From: Marinirhabdus sp050859505
GTDB lineage: Bacteria > Bacteroidota > Bacteroidia > Flavobacteriales > Flavobacteriaceae
Assembly (NCBI RefSeq): GCF_050859505.1
Contig: NZ_CP193934.1
Location: 3,100,001 to 3,164,000, forward strand
Direction of reading: 5' to 3'
DNA length: 64,000 nt
A program made the position numbers and the translations under genes. Below are positions 17,782 through 25,275 of this stretch, piece after piece; position 1 is the stretch's first letter; every line of letters starts with the position of its first letter. The notes beneath the pieces were generated by a model, which saw only the letters and a list, made by a program, of their open reading frames with translations, searched no databases and was not told where the DNA came from.

Positions 17782-19029
17782 ATGAGAACTATTTCATTAC
17801 TAGTCATCGGTTTTTTAGCTTCCCTAAGCATAGGTGCCCAGGGAACTATAAACACCATGTTCTATAATGTTTTGGAATTCCCTTCTGCAAATCCTGCCAA
17901 CAGAGAATTAGTTTTAAAAAATATCCTTTCAGAATACAACCCGGATATTTTTATGGCCTGCGAAATTGAATCGTTGGAAGGAGCAAATATAATTCGCGAT
18001 GTTACTTTCAATAGTGAAAGTTACACGTTTGAACGTGCTCCCTTTGCTTCCAACCAATCCGGTGATTCGCCTCTACAACAAATGTTGTATTATCGTAGGA
18101 ATATGTTCACCTTAGAAAATTTCAGTATTATTAATACGAATACCCGTGATATTAATAGGTATGTACTAAAAGTAAACACTGCCAATGGTAGTGCAGATCC
18201 AGTTCGTATTTATATTTATATTAGCCATTTAAAATCCAGTGAAGGCAGCGCCAATGAGCTGGAGCGTTTGGATATGGTAACAAAATTCACAGCAGATCTG
18301 GAAACGATTCCACAAAATGCCTTTGTACTCTTTGCGGGAGATCTTAATTTGTATTCGTCTACCGAACCTGCCTACCAGGAATTGCTGGACCCAACCAATG
18401 CTATTACTATGCGAGATCCCATAAATACTCCTGGCGATTGGCATAATAACACTATTTTTGCGGGTATTCATACCCAAAGTACCCGCGTAAGTTCGGGAGG
18501 GTTTGGTGCGGGAGCTGGCGGTGGCATGGACGACCGTTTCGATTTTATCTTAATTTCTGAAAATATGGTTTCCAATCCAAAACTTCGGTATGTAGAAAAC
18601 AGTTACAAAAGCTTCGGTAATAATGGTAATTGTTACGATATGGACGTAAACGACCCAAATTGTGCAGGAGTTTTTCAACAAGAACTTCGGAACAATATCT
18701 ACAGTATGAGCGATCACCTTCCTGTGGTACTGCAATTGCAAACCAATCAGGAAATTGTGCTGGCTGGCACCGATTTTAATATAGCTGAAATTGGATTAAA
18801 ACTAAAGAGCACCGTGGTTACAGACGAAATCGTTTTGCTATCGACACAGGTAGTACAGTCAGATTTTAGCTTTGCTATTTATAATACCCTAGGGCAAAAA
18901 GTATTGGAATGGAACGAAAACCCTTCCGAAGAGATTTCCGTATCTATTAGTACCCTTACAAAAGGTCTCTATTATATTAAAACCAATCTGCCTACTACTG
19001 AACCCCTAAAATTTCTAAAAACTTCTTGA
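17782..19029 (+). CDS. Secreted endonuclease/exonuclease/phosphatase-family protein with T9SS sorting domain
   Basis: The product has 415 residues. A cleavable signal (residues 1-19, ending in GAQ) leads into an EEP-fold domain: residues such as N29 in MFYNVLEF, the acidic residue in ACEIE, H153 in ISHLKSS, the GDLN motif and the terminal SDHLPV are the catalytic and metal residues of the DNase I-like fold. The last 75 residues look like a type IX secretion C-terminal domain (NTLGQKV ... TKGLYYIKT ... KFLKTS). I infer an extracellular or surface nuclease or phosphodiesterase. Its stop overlaps the start of the next gene by 3 bases. Confidence 0.85.
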   Translation: MRTISLLVIGFLASLSIGAQGTINTMFYNVLEFPSANPANRELVLKNILSEYNPDIFMACEIESLEGANIIRDVTFNSESYTFERAPFASNQSGDSPLQQMLYYRRNMFTLENFSIINTNTRDINRYVLKVNTANGSADPVRIYIYISHLKSSEGSANELERLDMVTKFTADLETIPQNAFVLFAGDLNLYSSTEPAYQELLDPTNAITMRDPINTPGDWHNNTIFAGIHTQSTRVSSGGFGAGAGGGMDDRFDFILISENMVSNPKLRYVENSYKSFGNNGNCYDMDVNDPNCAGVFQQELRNNIYSMSDHLPVVLQLQTNQEIVLAGTDFNIAEIGLKLKSTVVTDEIVLLSTQVVQSDFSFAIYNTLGQKVLEWNENPSEEISVSISTLTKGLYYIKTNLPTTEPLKFLKTS

Positions 19030-21851
19030 TACAGCGCAGGTTATTATATGTTCTCCTTTTTATAATTGGTGTGCAAACGTCTGCACAGCACGATATTGTT
19101 ATAAACGCAAAGTTGATGCCTCAGGAAGAAAGCATTGCCATTGCACAGGAAGTTACTTTTAGAAATACGGCTACAAAAGCATTGGACACGCTGTATTTTA
19201 ACGACTGGGCCAACAGTTTTTCTTCAAAAACTACTCCCCTGGCCAAACGTTTTGCTGAAAATTATAACGATTCCTTTCATTTTGAAAAGGAAGAAGACAG
19301 AGGCTTTACCCAAATAACTGAAATTTCCATACAAACCAATGGCGCTGTAAAAAATACCTCCTGGGAACGTGGGAGCGCCGCAGATATCTTAAAAGTGGCT
19401 CTAGAAACACCGCTGCAACCCAATGAAGAAGTAACTATTTTACTAAAGTATACCGTTCACGTTGCCGATGACAAATTTACACGTTACGGTGTAGACGATT
19501 TTGGAAATTACAAATTGCGGTATTGGTTTATTTCGCCAGCGGTGTACGACGATGGCTGGAAAGCTTATAGCAATAAAAACTCGGACGACTTATTTTTAAA
19601 TCCGTCAAATTTCAGCATACAATTCTCAGTGCCTACCCGCTATGTTATTACTTCAAATTTTGATGAAGGAGACTCTTTTACTTCAGCAAATGGTATGACA
19701 ACGGTTTCTCTGGAAGGTAAAAAACGTACCCACGCCATTATTCATATTGAAAAAAATTCTTCTTTTGAAACTATTGAAACAGACAAACTAACGCTTGTTA
19801 CTAGTCTTCAGGACCAAAAAGTAACTCCGGCCATAAAAGCGCTGGCGGTAGATAGAATTGTTCATTTTCTGGATGGAAAACTGGGTGCCTATCCGTTTAA
19901 AAAAATGATAACTACAGAGGAAGCTTATAAAAAAGATCCTGTGTATGGTCTCAATCAGTTGCCAAATTTTATCAGTCCTTTTCCGGATGGTTTTGAGTAT
20001 GACATGGAGCAACTTAAAACCATTACCCGCAATTATATTGAAAATACACTGGCGCTTAACCCACGGGAAGACTATTGGTTAACAGGTGCGTTGCAAATTT
20101 ATTTAATGACGGAATATGTAGACACCTACTACCCCAATATGAAACTCATTGGAAGCCTAAGCAATTGGTGGATTATTAAATGGGCACACGCATCAGACCT
20201 TGAATTTAATGACCAATACCCTCTCTTGTATTTAAACATGGCGCGTAATAATTTGCACCAATCCTTAACTACCCCCAGAGATTCTTTAGTGAAATTCAAT
20301 AAAAATATAGCGAACGATTACTATGCGGGAGATGGCTTAAACTACTTAGCAGATTATATTGAAAAGTCTGTTTTAGAAAAATCTATTAAAGAGTTTTATG
20401 CTGAAAATGTATTAAAATACGTAACGCCAGCCGTGTTCGAAAAAACCATTGAACAGAACACATCCCTCCCTATTAATTGGTTTTTTGACGAATATGTTGC
20501 TAAAAGAACCACCATAGATTTTAAAATTAAAAAGGTTAAGAAAAAAGGCGACTCGCTGGAAGTAACCATCAAAAATTTAAAAGATAACGTGATGCCTGTT
20601 TCTATTTATGGGCTCAATAAAGAGGAAGTTCTCTACAAGCAATGGACGCAACCCATTGACAGTACAGTGACCATTACAGTGCCTTCAGAAAATGTAAGAA
20701 AACTAGCGCTTAATTATGAAGCCATTATTCCGGAGTTTAACCAACGTAACAACTACAAGGCCGTAAAGGGCTTATTAAACAGACCTTTACAGTTTCGTCT
20801 CTTTCAGGATGTGGAAGATTCCAAATACAACCAGTTGTTCTTTATGCCCGTTTTTGAATACAATTTGTATGACGGTTTTAGTTTTGGGATGAAACTATAT
20901 AACAAAACAGTACTTCCAAAGGGAATTCACTACAAATTTGAACCACAGTTTGGAATAAAATCCAAAGACATCATTGGGAGCGGCTCTATTTCCTATACCC
21001 AACGGCTGGATGAAGATAGGTTGTATTCTATGCGCTATGGGTTTTCCGGAAGTTATTATTCTTATGATGAAAACTTATTCTATAAGCGATTTACGCCTTA
21101 TATCACCTTTGCTTTTAGACCACAAGACCTGCGCGATAACGAAAAACAATTCATCAACCTTAGAAGTATAAACGTTTCCAGAGACGACAATCCAGACGAC
21201 CCAAACCAGGAACCCAATTACAATGTCTTTAATGCGCAATATGTGTACTCCAACCCTAATTTAATAAACTATTTTAGAGGAACGGTAGATTACCAGATTG
21301 CTAAAAATTTCAGCAAAATTTCTGCAACTTTTGAATATCGAAAATTATTTATAAACAACCGCCAGCTCAACATCAGGGCTTTTGCAGGGGCATTTATATT
21401 TAATGATACCCGAAATAATAGTGACTATTTTAGCTTTGCTTTGGATAGACCGTCCGATTATTTATTCGACTATAACTACTATGGGCGAAGTGAAGAAACA
21501 GGGATTTTCAGCCAACAGCTTATTGTTGCAGAAGGCGGCTTTAAAAGTCAGCTGGAACCTGCATTTGCCAATACGTGGATGACCACGGTAAATGCCAGTA
21601 CCAACATCTGGAAATGGATTTATGCGTACGGAGATATCGGTTTGGTAGATAACCGTGCACAAAACCCCCAATTTGTATACGATAGCGGAATAAGACTAAG
21701 TCTTTTGGCAGATTATTTTGAGCTATACTTCCCACTGTATTCAAACCTGGGATGGGAACCTGGACTCCCTAACTACGAAGAAAAAATTAGGTTTATCGTA
21801 ACCTTAAGTCCTAAGACACTTCTTGGTCTTTTTACCAGAGCCTGGTATTAA
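19026..21851 (+). CDS. Degenerate M1-type peptidase domain fused to a C-terminal outer-membrane barrel-like domain
   Basis: The product has 941 residues and begins at a TTG that overlaps the preceding stop (TTGA), since no in-frame ATG precedes the signal peptide (residues 1-21). Residues 22-500 follow the layout of M1 gluzincin aminopeptidases: an N-terminal beta-sheet domain, then a helical domain. However, where HExxH should stand the protein has TRNYI, and the usual WLNEG third zinc ligand reads WLTGA, so the zinc site is lost. Residues 590-941 are rich in alternating aromatic strands and end in an aromatic residue (Tyr), as in beta-barrels. I infer an outer-membrane protein whose periplasmic part binds rather than cuts peptides. 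Translational coupling suggests joint work with the endonuclease-like protein. Confidence 0.72.
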   Translation: MIQRRLLYVLLFIIGVQTSAQHDIVINAKLMPQEESIAIAQEVTFRNTATKALDTLYFNDWANSFSSKTTPLAKRFAENYNDSFHFEKEEDRGFTQITEISIQTNGAVKNTSWERGSAADILKVALETPLQPNEEVTILLKYTVHVADDKFTRYGVDDFGNYKLRYWFISPAVYDDGWKAYSNKNSDDLFLNPSNFSIQFSVPTRYVITSNFDEGDSFTSANGMTTVSLEGKKRTHAIIHIEKNSSFETIETDKLTLVTSLQDQKVTPAIKALAVDRIVHFLDGKLGAYPFKKMITTEEAYKKDPVYGLNQLPNFISPFPDGFEYDMEQLKTITRNYIENTLALNPREDYWLTGALQIYLMTEYVDTYYPNMKLIGSLSNWWIIKWAHASDLEFNDQYPLLYLNMARNNLHQSLTTPRDSLVKFNKNIANDYYAGDGLNYLADYIEKSVLEKSIKEFYAENVLKYVTPAVFEKTIEQNTSLPINWFFDEYVAKRTTIDFKIKKVKKKGDSLEVTIKNLKDNVMPVSIYGLNKEEVLYKQWTQPIDSTVTITVPSENVRKLALNYEAIIPEFNQRNNYKAVKGLLNRPLQFRLFQDVEDSKYNQLFFMPVFEYNLYDGFSFGMKLYNKTVLPKGIHYKFEPQFGIKSKDIIGSGSISYTQRLDEDRLYSMRYGFSGSYYSYDENLFYKRFTPYITFAFRPQDLRDNEKQFINLRSINVSRDDNPDDPNQEPNYNVFNAQYVYSNPNLINYFRGTVDYQIAKNFSKISATFEYRKLFINNRQLNIRAFAGAFIFNDTRNNSDYFSFALDRPSDYLFDYNYYGRSEETGIFSQQLIVAEGGFKSQLEPAFANTWMTTVNASTNIWKWIYAYGDIGLVDNRAQNPQFVYDSGIRLSLLADYFELYFPLYSNLGWEPGLPNYEEKIRFIVTLSPKTLLGLFTRAWY

Positions 21852-21871
21852 GTTCGTACGTTTTACGAACT
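21851..21871 (+). terminator. Hairpin directly after a stop codon
   Basis: An 8-bp perfect stem (AGTTCGTA at 21851-21858, TACGAACT at 21864-21871) with a 5-nt loop starts at the last base of the stop codon. There is no T-run behind it, so terminator function is uncertain. Confidence 0.35.
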
Positions 21872-21942
21872 GCAATTTATAAGATCCACACTACAAGGTG
21901 CAGATTACGAATTTTGAATTCTGAATTGCCTACGATTTTTTG

Positions 21943-21950
21943 TACTTTTG
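21943..21950 (+). promoter_or_regulatory. -7 promoter box (TACTTTTG) for the E1 dehydrogenase gene
   Basis: A full TAnnTTTG match 18 bases before the ATG at 21969. The in-frame TTG at 21948 is part of the box and is therefore not the start. Confidence 0.6.
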
Positions 21951-21968
21951 CAACCTATAAAATACGAT

Positions 21969-24383
21969 ATGCAAACAAACCCACAGACCAACAGCGAGTT
22001 ATCTTTTGACGATTTTAAAACGGAAGTTTTAAACGATTATAAAATTGCCGTAACCAGCCGTGAATGTAGTTTGTTGGGACGTCGTGAAGTACTTACCGGG
22101 AAAGCGAAGTTTGGAATTTTTGGGGATGGAAAAGAAATACCGCAATTAGCTTGGGCAAAAGCTTTTAAAAATGGCGATTGGCGTAGCGGGTATTACCGTG
22201 ACCAGACCTTTATGATGGCCATTGGTAAACTTACCATCCAGCAGTTTTTTGCAGGCTTGTACGGCCATACTACGCTTGACGCAGACCCTATGAGCGCAGG
22301 TCGCCAGATGGGAGGTCATTTTGCAACACACAGCTTAAACGAAGACGGTTCCTGGAAAAACCTAACCGCACAAAAAAATAGTAGCGCCGACATCTCTCCT
22401 ACGGCAGGGCAAATGCCTAGATTGTTAGGATTGGCGCAAGCTTCTAAAATTTTCAGAAACGTAAAAGGGATTGAAAATAAAACCAATTTCTCCATCAATG
22501 GAAACGAAGTTGCCTGGGGAACCATAGGAAATGCCAGCACCAGCGAAGGCTTATTCTGGGAAACCATTAACGCAGCGGGTGTTTTACAAGTGCCTATGGT
22601 AATAAGTGTCTGGGACGATGAGTATGGTATTTCGGTACACGCACGTCACCAAACCACCAAGGAGAATATCTCTGAGATCTTAAAAGGGTTTCAGCGTACC
22701 GAAGACGAGAACGGCTACGAAATTATACGGGTTACCGGCTGGAACTATCCGGAATTGGTAGAAGCCTACCAGAAAGCTGGTACCATTGCAAGGGACGAAC
22801 ACGTTCCCGTTCTAATTCACGTAAAAGAATTAACACAGCCTCAAGGGCATTCTACTAGTGGTTCTCACGAGCGTTACAAAAGCGAAGACCGTCTGGCGTG
22901 GGAAAGAGAATTTGATTGCAACGTACAAATGCGCCAATGGATGCTTGCCAATAATATGGCTACCGAAGAGCAGCTTGCCGAACTGGAAAAAGACATTAAA
23001 AAGCAAGTACGTGAAGGTAAAAAAGCTGCCTGGACCGCCTTTTTGGAACCTCAAAAACAAGAACGGCAGGAAGCTGTTACCCTACTTAACAATTTAGCGG
23101 AAAGTTCTTCCAATAAAAATTTCATCCAAAAAATTGCAAGCGATCTGGCTGCTGAAAGTGAGCCCTCTCGTAGAGATATTCTTTCTTCTACACGAAAAGC
23201 ACTACGTTATGTGGTGGCTGAAGATGCAGTAGAAAAAAGACAACTGCAGGAGTGGATTAACAATTACTTTGAGACCATTCAGCCAAAATATTCGGCACAT
23301 TTATATTCCGAAGCGGAAGAAAATGCGAAAACCATTTCAGAAATTCAACCTACCTACAAAGACGGCGCCGAAGAAGTAGATGGTCGTGTGGTATTGCGCG
23401 ATAATTTTGATGCTATTTTCAGCAAACACCCGGAAGCCCTTATTTTTGGGGAAGATGCTGGTGCTATTGGAGATGTAAACCAAGGCCTGGAAGGAATGCA
23501 GGAAAAATATGGCGAACTTCGTGTAAGTGACGCCGGAATTCGAGAAGCCACCATTCTTGGACAAGGCATTGGCATGGCCATGCGCGGCTTACGCCCTATT
23601 GCCGAAATTCAGTATCTGGATTATATCCTGTACTGCCTGCAAATTATGAGTGACGATCTGGTTACCGTTCGGTACCGTACCAACGGCACTCAAAAAGCGC
23701 CCTTAATTGTAAGAACCCGTGGGCACCGCCTGGAAGGGATCTGGCATAGTGGTTCGCAAATGGGTGGTTTAGTTCATTTATTGCGTGGTATGTATATTCT
23801 GGTACCCAGAAATATGACCAAAGCAGCCGGATTCTACAATACCTTATTGGAATCTGACGAACCTGCCTTAGTGGTAGAATGCTTAAATGGCTACCGATTA
23901 AAAGAAAAACTCCCTACCAATTTAGGAGAGTTCAGAACTCCAATTGGCGTGGTGGAAACCATTAAAGAAGGAAGCGATATTACGTTGGTTTCATACGGAA
24001 GTACACTTAGGATTGTGGAGGAAGCCGCAAAAGAACTGCAACAAGTAGGGATTAATGCCGAAATTATCGATGTACAATCCTTACTTCCTTTGGATATAAA
24101 CAAGGATCTGGTGGAAAGCGTTAAAAAAACCAACCGATTATTGGTAATAGACGAAGACGTTCCCGGAGGTGCTTCCGCATACATTCTTTCAGAAATTGTA
24201 GACAACCAGAATGGGTATCAACATCTGGATAGCAAACCGCAAACCCTGGCTGCAAAAGCACACCGTCCTTCGTATGGAACCGATGGTGATTATTTCAGTA
24301 AACCTTCTACAGAAGATATTTTTGAAAAGGTATATGCCATGATGCACGAAGCAAATCCTGCCGACTTTCCGAAGTTAAGGTAA
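21969..24383 (+). CDS. 2-oxoacid (branched-chain) dehydrogenase E1, fused alpha and beta subunits
   Basis: The product has 804 residues. Residues up to about 430 are an E1-alpha domain that binds thiamine diphosphate (PTAGQMPR, then EVAWGTIGNASTSEG, and the phosphorylation-loop-like GSHERY). Residues from about 465 are an E1-beta domain (FGEDAGAIGDVNQGLEG, GIGMAMRGLRPIAEIQYLDY, and the C-terminal transketolase part with VIDEDVPGG). Bacteroidota commonly carry this single-chain E1 for 2-oxoisovalerate, providing branched acyl-CoA starters for iso fatty acids; pyruvate is the main alternative substrate. The E2 and E3 genes are not in this window. The gene has its own promoter box. Confidence 0.88.
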   Translation: MQTNPQTNSELSFDDFKTEVLNDYKIAVTSRECSLLGRREVLTGKAKFGIFGDGKEIPQLAWAKAFKNGDWRSGYYRDQTFMMAIGKLTIQQFFAGLYGHTTLDADPMSAGRQMGGHFATHSLNEDGSWKNLTAQKNSSADISPTAGQMPRLLGLAQASKIFRNVKGIENKTNFSINGNEVAWGTIGNASTSEGLFWETINAAGVLQVPMVISVWDDEYGISVHARHQTTKENISEILKGFQRTEDENGYEIIRVTGWNYPELVEAYQKAGTIARDEHVPVLIHVKELTQPQGHSTSGSHERYKSEDRLAWEREFDCNVQMRQWMLANNMATEEQLAELEKDIKKQVREGKKAAWTAFLEPQKQERQEAVTLLNNLAESSSNKNFIQKIASDLAAESEPSRRDILSSTRKALRYVVAEDAVEKRQLQEWINNYFETIQPKYSAHLYSEAEENAKTISEIQPTYKDGAEEVDGRVVLRDNFDAIFSKHPEALIFGEDAGAIGDVNQGLEGMQEKYGELRVSDAGIREATILGQGIGMAMRGLRPIAEIQYLDYILYCLQIMSDDLVTVRYRTNGTQKAPLIVRTRGHRLEGIWHSGSQMGGLVHLLRGMYILVPRNMTKAAGFYNTLLESDEPALVVECLNGYRLKEKLPTNLGEFRTPIGVVETIKEGSDITLVSYGSTLRIVEEAAKELQQVGINAEIIDVQSLLPLDINKDLVESVKKTNRLLVIDEDVPGGASAYILSEIVDNQNGYQHLDSKPQTLAAKAHRPSYGTDGDYFSKPSTEDIFEKVYAMMHEANPADFPKLR

Positions 24384-24446
24384 TATTAAAGTGGTGTTAT
24401 ATAGCGTGGTATTGTTGTACCTTAGGGTAAACAAATACAAAACGCT

Positions 24447-24971
24447 ATGAAAAAAATTACTTTATGGGTTGCTTGTCTCCTTTTTATCTGTACCATAAAA
24501 GCACAAGAAACACTACTCGAAAATGATCCCATCCCCAATGCAGAAGTTCCTGAGCTTGTACGGAAATCTCAGGAAGCAAATTTTCCAAGCAGCTATGTAA
24601 GAGCATGGTCTATAGACCGTGGTGTTACAGCGGGTGACGATAAGCCTGTGAGCTATAGGGCTACCTTTAGTGATACCGGAGGTACCAATAGTGAGTATGC
24701 AACCTACCTGCCCAACGGCATGCTGTTTTTCCATTCACAGTTTTTAGAATCCAATACCATTCCTTCAAATATTATCTTACAGACCCGATCTGAATTTGAC
24801 ATGTATGAAATTGAACACGCCGATTTCATCACCATGTACAATCCCAAACGAGAAATTTACAGGGTAAAAGTAAGAGACCAGGCGCTGGTGCAAATGGTAT
24901 ATTATACAGTGGATGGCATTAAAATTCCGAAGCAGGATTTACCCGAGGAATTGCTGGTCTTTAAGTACTAA
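24447..24971 (+). CDS. Small secreted protein of unknown function
   Basis: The product has 174 residues with a typical cleavable signal (residues 1-20, ending in IKAQ). The mature part has two related halves with strand patterns around YRATFSDTGG and YRVKVRDQALV, reminiscent of PepSY-like or beta-lactamase-inhibitor-like folds, but this is only a pattern impression. It lies between the E1 gene and the asnB leader, in the same direction. Function unknown. Confidence 0.65.
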   Translation: MKKITLWVACLLFICTIKAQETLLENDPIPNAEVPELVRKSQEANFPSSYVRAWSIDRGVTAGDDKPVSYRATFSDTGGTNSEYATYLPNGMLFFHSQFLESNTIPSNIILQTRSEFDMYEIEHADFITMYNPKREIYRVKVRDQALVQMVYYTVDGIKIPKQDLPEELLVFKY

Positions 24972-24984
24972 TCCGAAATTTTAT

Positions 24985-25015
24985 TTGGAAAGCTGAATAT
25001 TTAGTTCCATCTTTG
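24985..25015 (+). promoter_or_regulatory. Promoter (TTG-N20-CATCTTTG) for the asnB leader
   Basis: TTG at 24985-24987 and CATCTTTG at 25008-25015 (one mismatch to TAnnTTTG) are 20 bases apart, within the usual 17-23. Transcription would begin near 25020, about 25 bases before the leader peptide ATG, so the whole attenuator would be transcribed. Confidence 0.6.
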
Positions 25016-25042
25016 AAAGACAAATAAGAAAAAAACCAAGTC

Positions 25043-25093
25043 ATGTTTACTTCAGTTATCAATACTAATTCTAATAATAACGCCAAGACGTAA
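25043..25093 (+). CDS. Asn-rich leader peptide of the asnB attenuator
   Basis: A 16-codon frame with ATG and TAA encodes MFTSVINTNSNNNAKT. Five of seven consecutive residues (codons 7-13) are asparagine, and three of these codons are adjacent (25073-25081). It is followed 1 base after the stop by the antiterminator strand and then by a terminator hairpin, and the gene downstream makes asparagine. This is the layout of a ribosome-stalling attenuation leader: lack of charged tRNA-Asn would stall the ribosome on codons 7-13. It has no Shine-Dalgarno site, as is usual in this phylum. Coding is inferred from this context; the peptide itself is too short for family evidence. Confidence 0.72.
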   Translation: MFTSVINTNSNNNAKT

Positions 25094-25094
25094 C

Positions 25095-25152
25095 AGAAAC
25101 TTGTACCCTATATCTAGCCGCCAAGTTTCTAAGAAACTTGGCGGTTTTTTTT
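25095..25152 (+). promoter_or_regulatory. Transcription attenuator of asnB: alternative antiterminator and terminator
   Basis: Segment 2, AGAAACTTG (25095-25103), is exactly complementary to CAAGTTTCT (25122-25130), which is also the left arm of the terminator hairpin. The two pairings exclude each other. A copy of the left-arm sequence CGCCAAG also lies at 25081-25087, inside the leader peptide, and could pair weakly with segment 2. Predicted logic: with enough Asn-tRNA the ribosome reaches the stop, covers segment 2 and the terminator forms; when it stalls on the Asn codons, segments 2 and 3 pair and asnB is read. Confidence 0.75.
25118..25152 (+). terminator. Attenuator terminator hairpin
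   Basis: Arms CCGCCAAGTTTCT (25118-25130) and AGAAACTTGGCGG (25132-25144) are perfectly complementary (13 positions; the innermost ones must open to form the loop) and are followed by eight T residues (25145-25152). It is a textbook intrinsic terminator 124 bases before the asnB start codon. Confidence 0.85.
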
Positions 25153-25155
25153 GCT

Positions 25156-25187
25156 CTCACCCCAACCCTCTCCAGAGGGAGAGGGAG
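25156..25187. repeat. Dispersed-repeat-like hairpin in the asnB leader
   Basis: The segment contains CCCTCTCC (25166-25173) and GGAGAGGG (25178-25185) with a 4-nt loop, preceded by CTCACCCCAA. I have the impression that this string recurs in many bacterial genomes as an intergenic repeat. It has no T-run and probably does not terminate transcription. Confidence 0.45.
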
Positions 25188-25234
25188 CAAAATAGGAAAA
25201 TTGAAATATTAATAGGTTTCCGGTGGAGTTTATG

Positions 25235-25250
25235 CTGAGCGTAGTCGAAG
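25235..25250. repeat. Short repeat-like motif before asnB
   Basis: The motif CTGAGCGTAGTCGAAG resembles a short string common in intergenic regions of many genomes. It occurs once in this window and sits 26 bases before the asnB start. No function is assigned. Confidence 0.35.
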
Positions 25251-25275
25251 TACGGAAATGACAAAAATTATAATT

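Noticed and set aside
19026..20500. Active M1 aminopeptidase
   Set aside because: HExxH and the third zinc ligand are absent.
21969..24383. Transketolase or single E1 component of the homodimeric pyruvate type
   Set aside because: The order of alpha and beta blocks and the length of 804 fit fused E1 alpha/beta, not AceE (about 890) or transketolase (about 660).
25118..25152. Hairpin with T-run read only as the terminator of the small secreted gene at 24447
   Set aside because: It lies about 150 bases beyond that stop, behind a separate promoter-like element and an Asn-rich frame, and its left arm pairs exactly with an upstream segment; attenuation explains all of this better. The simple reading remains possible.
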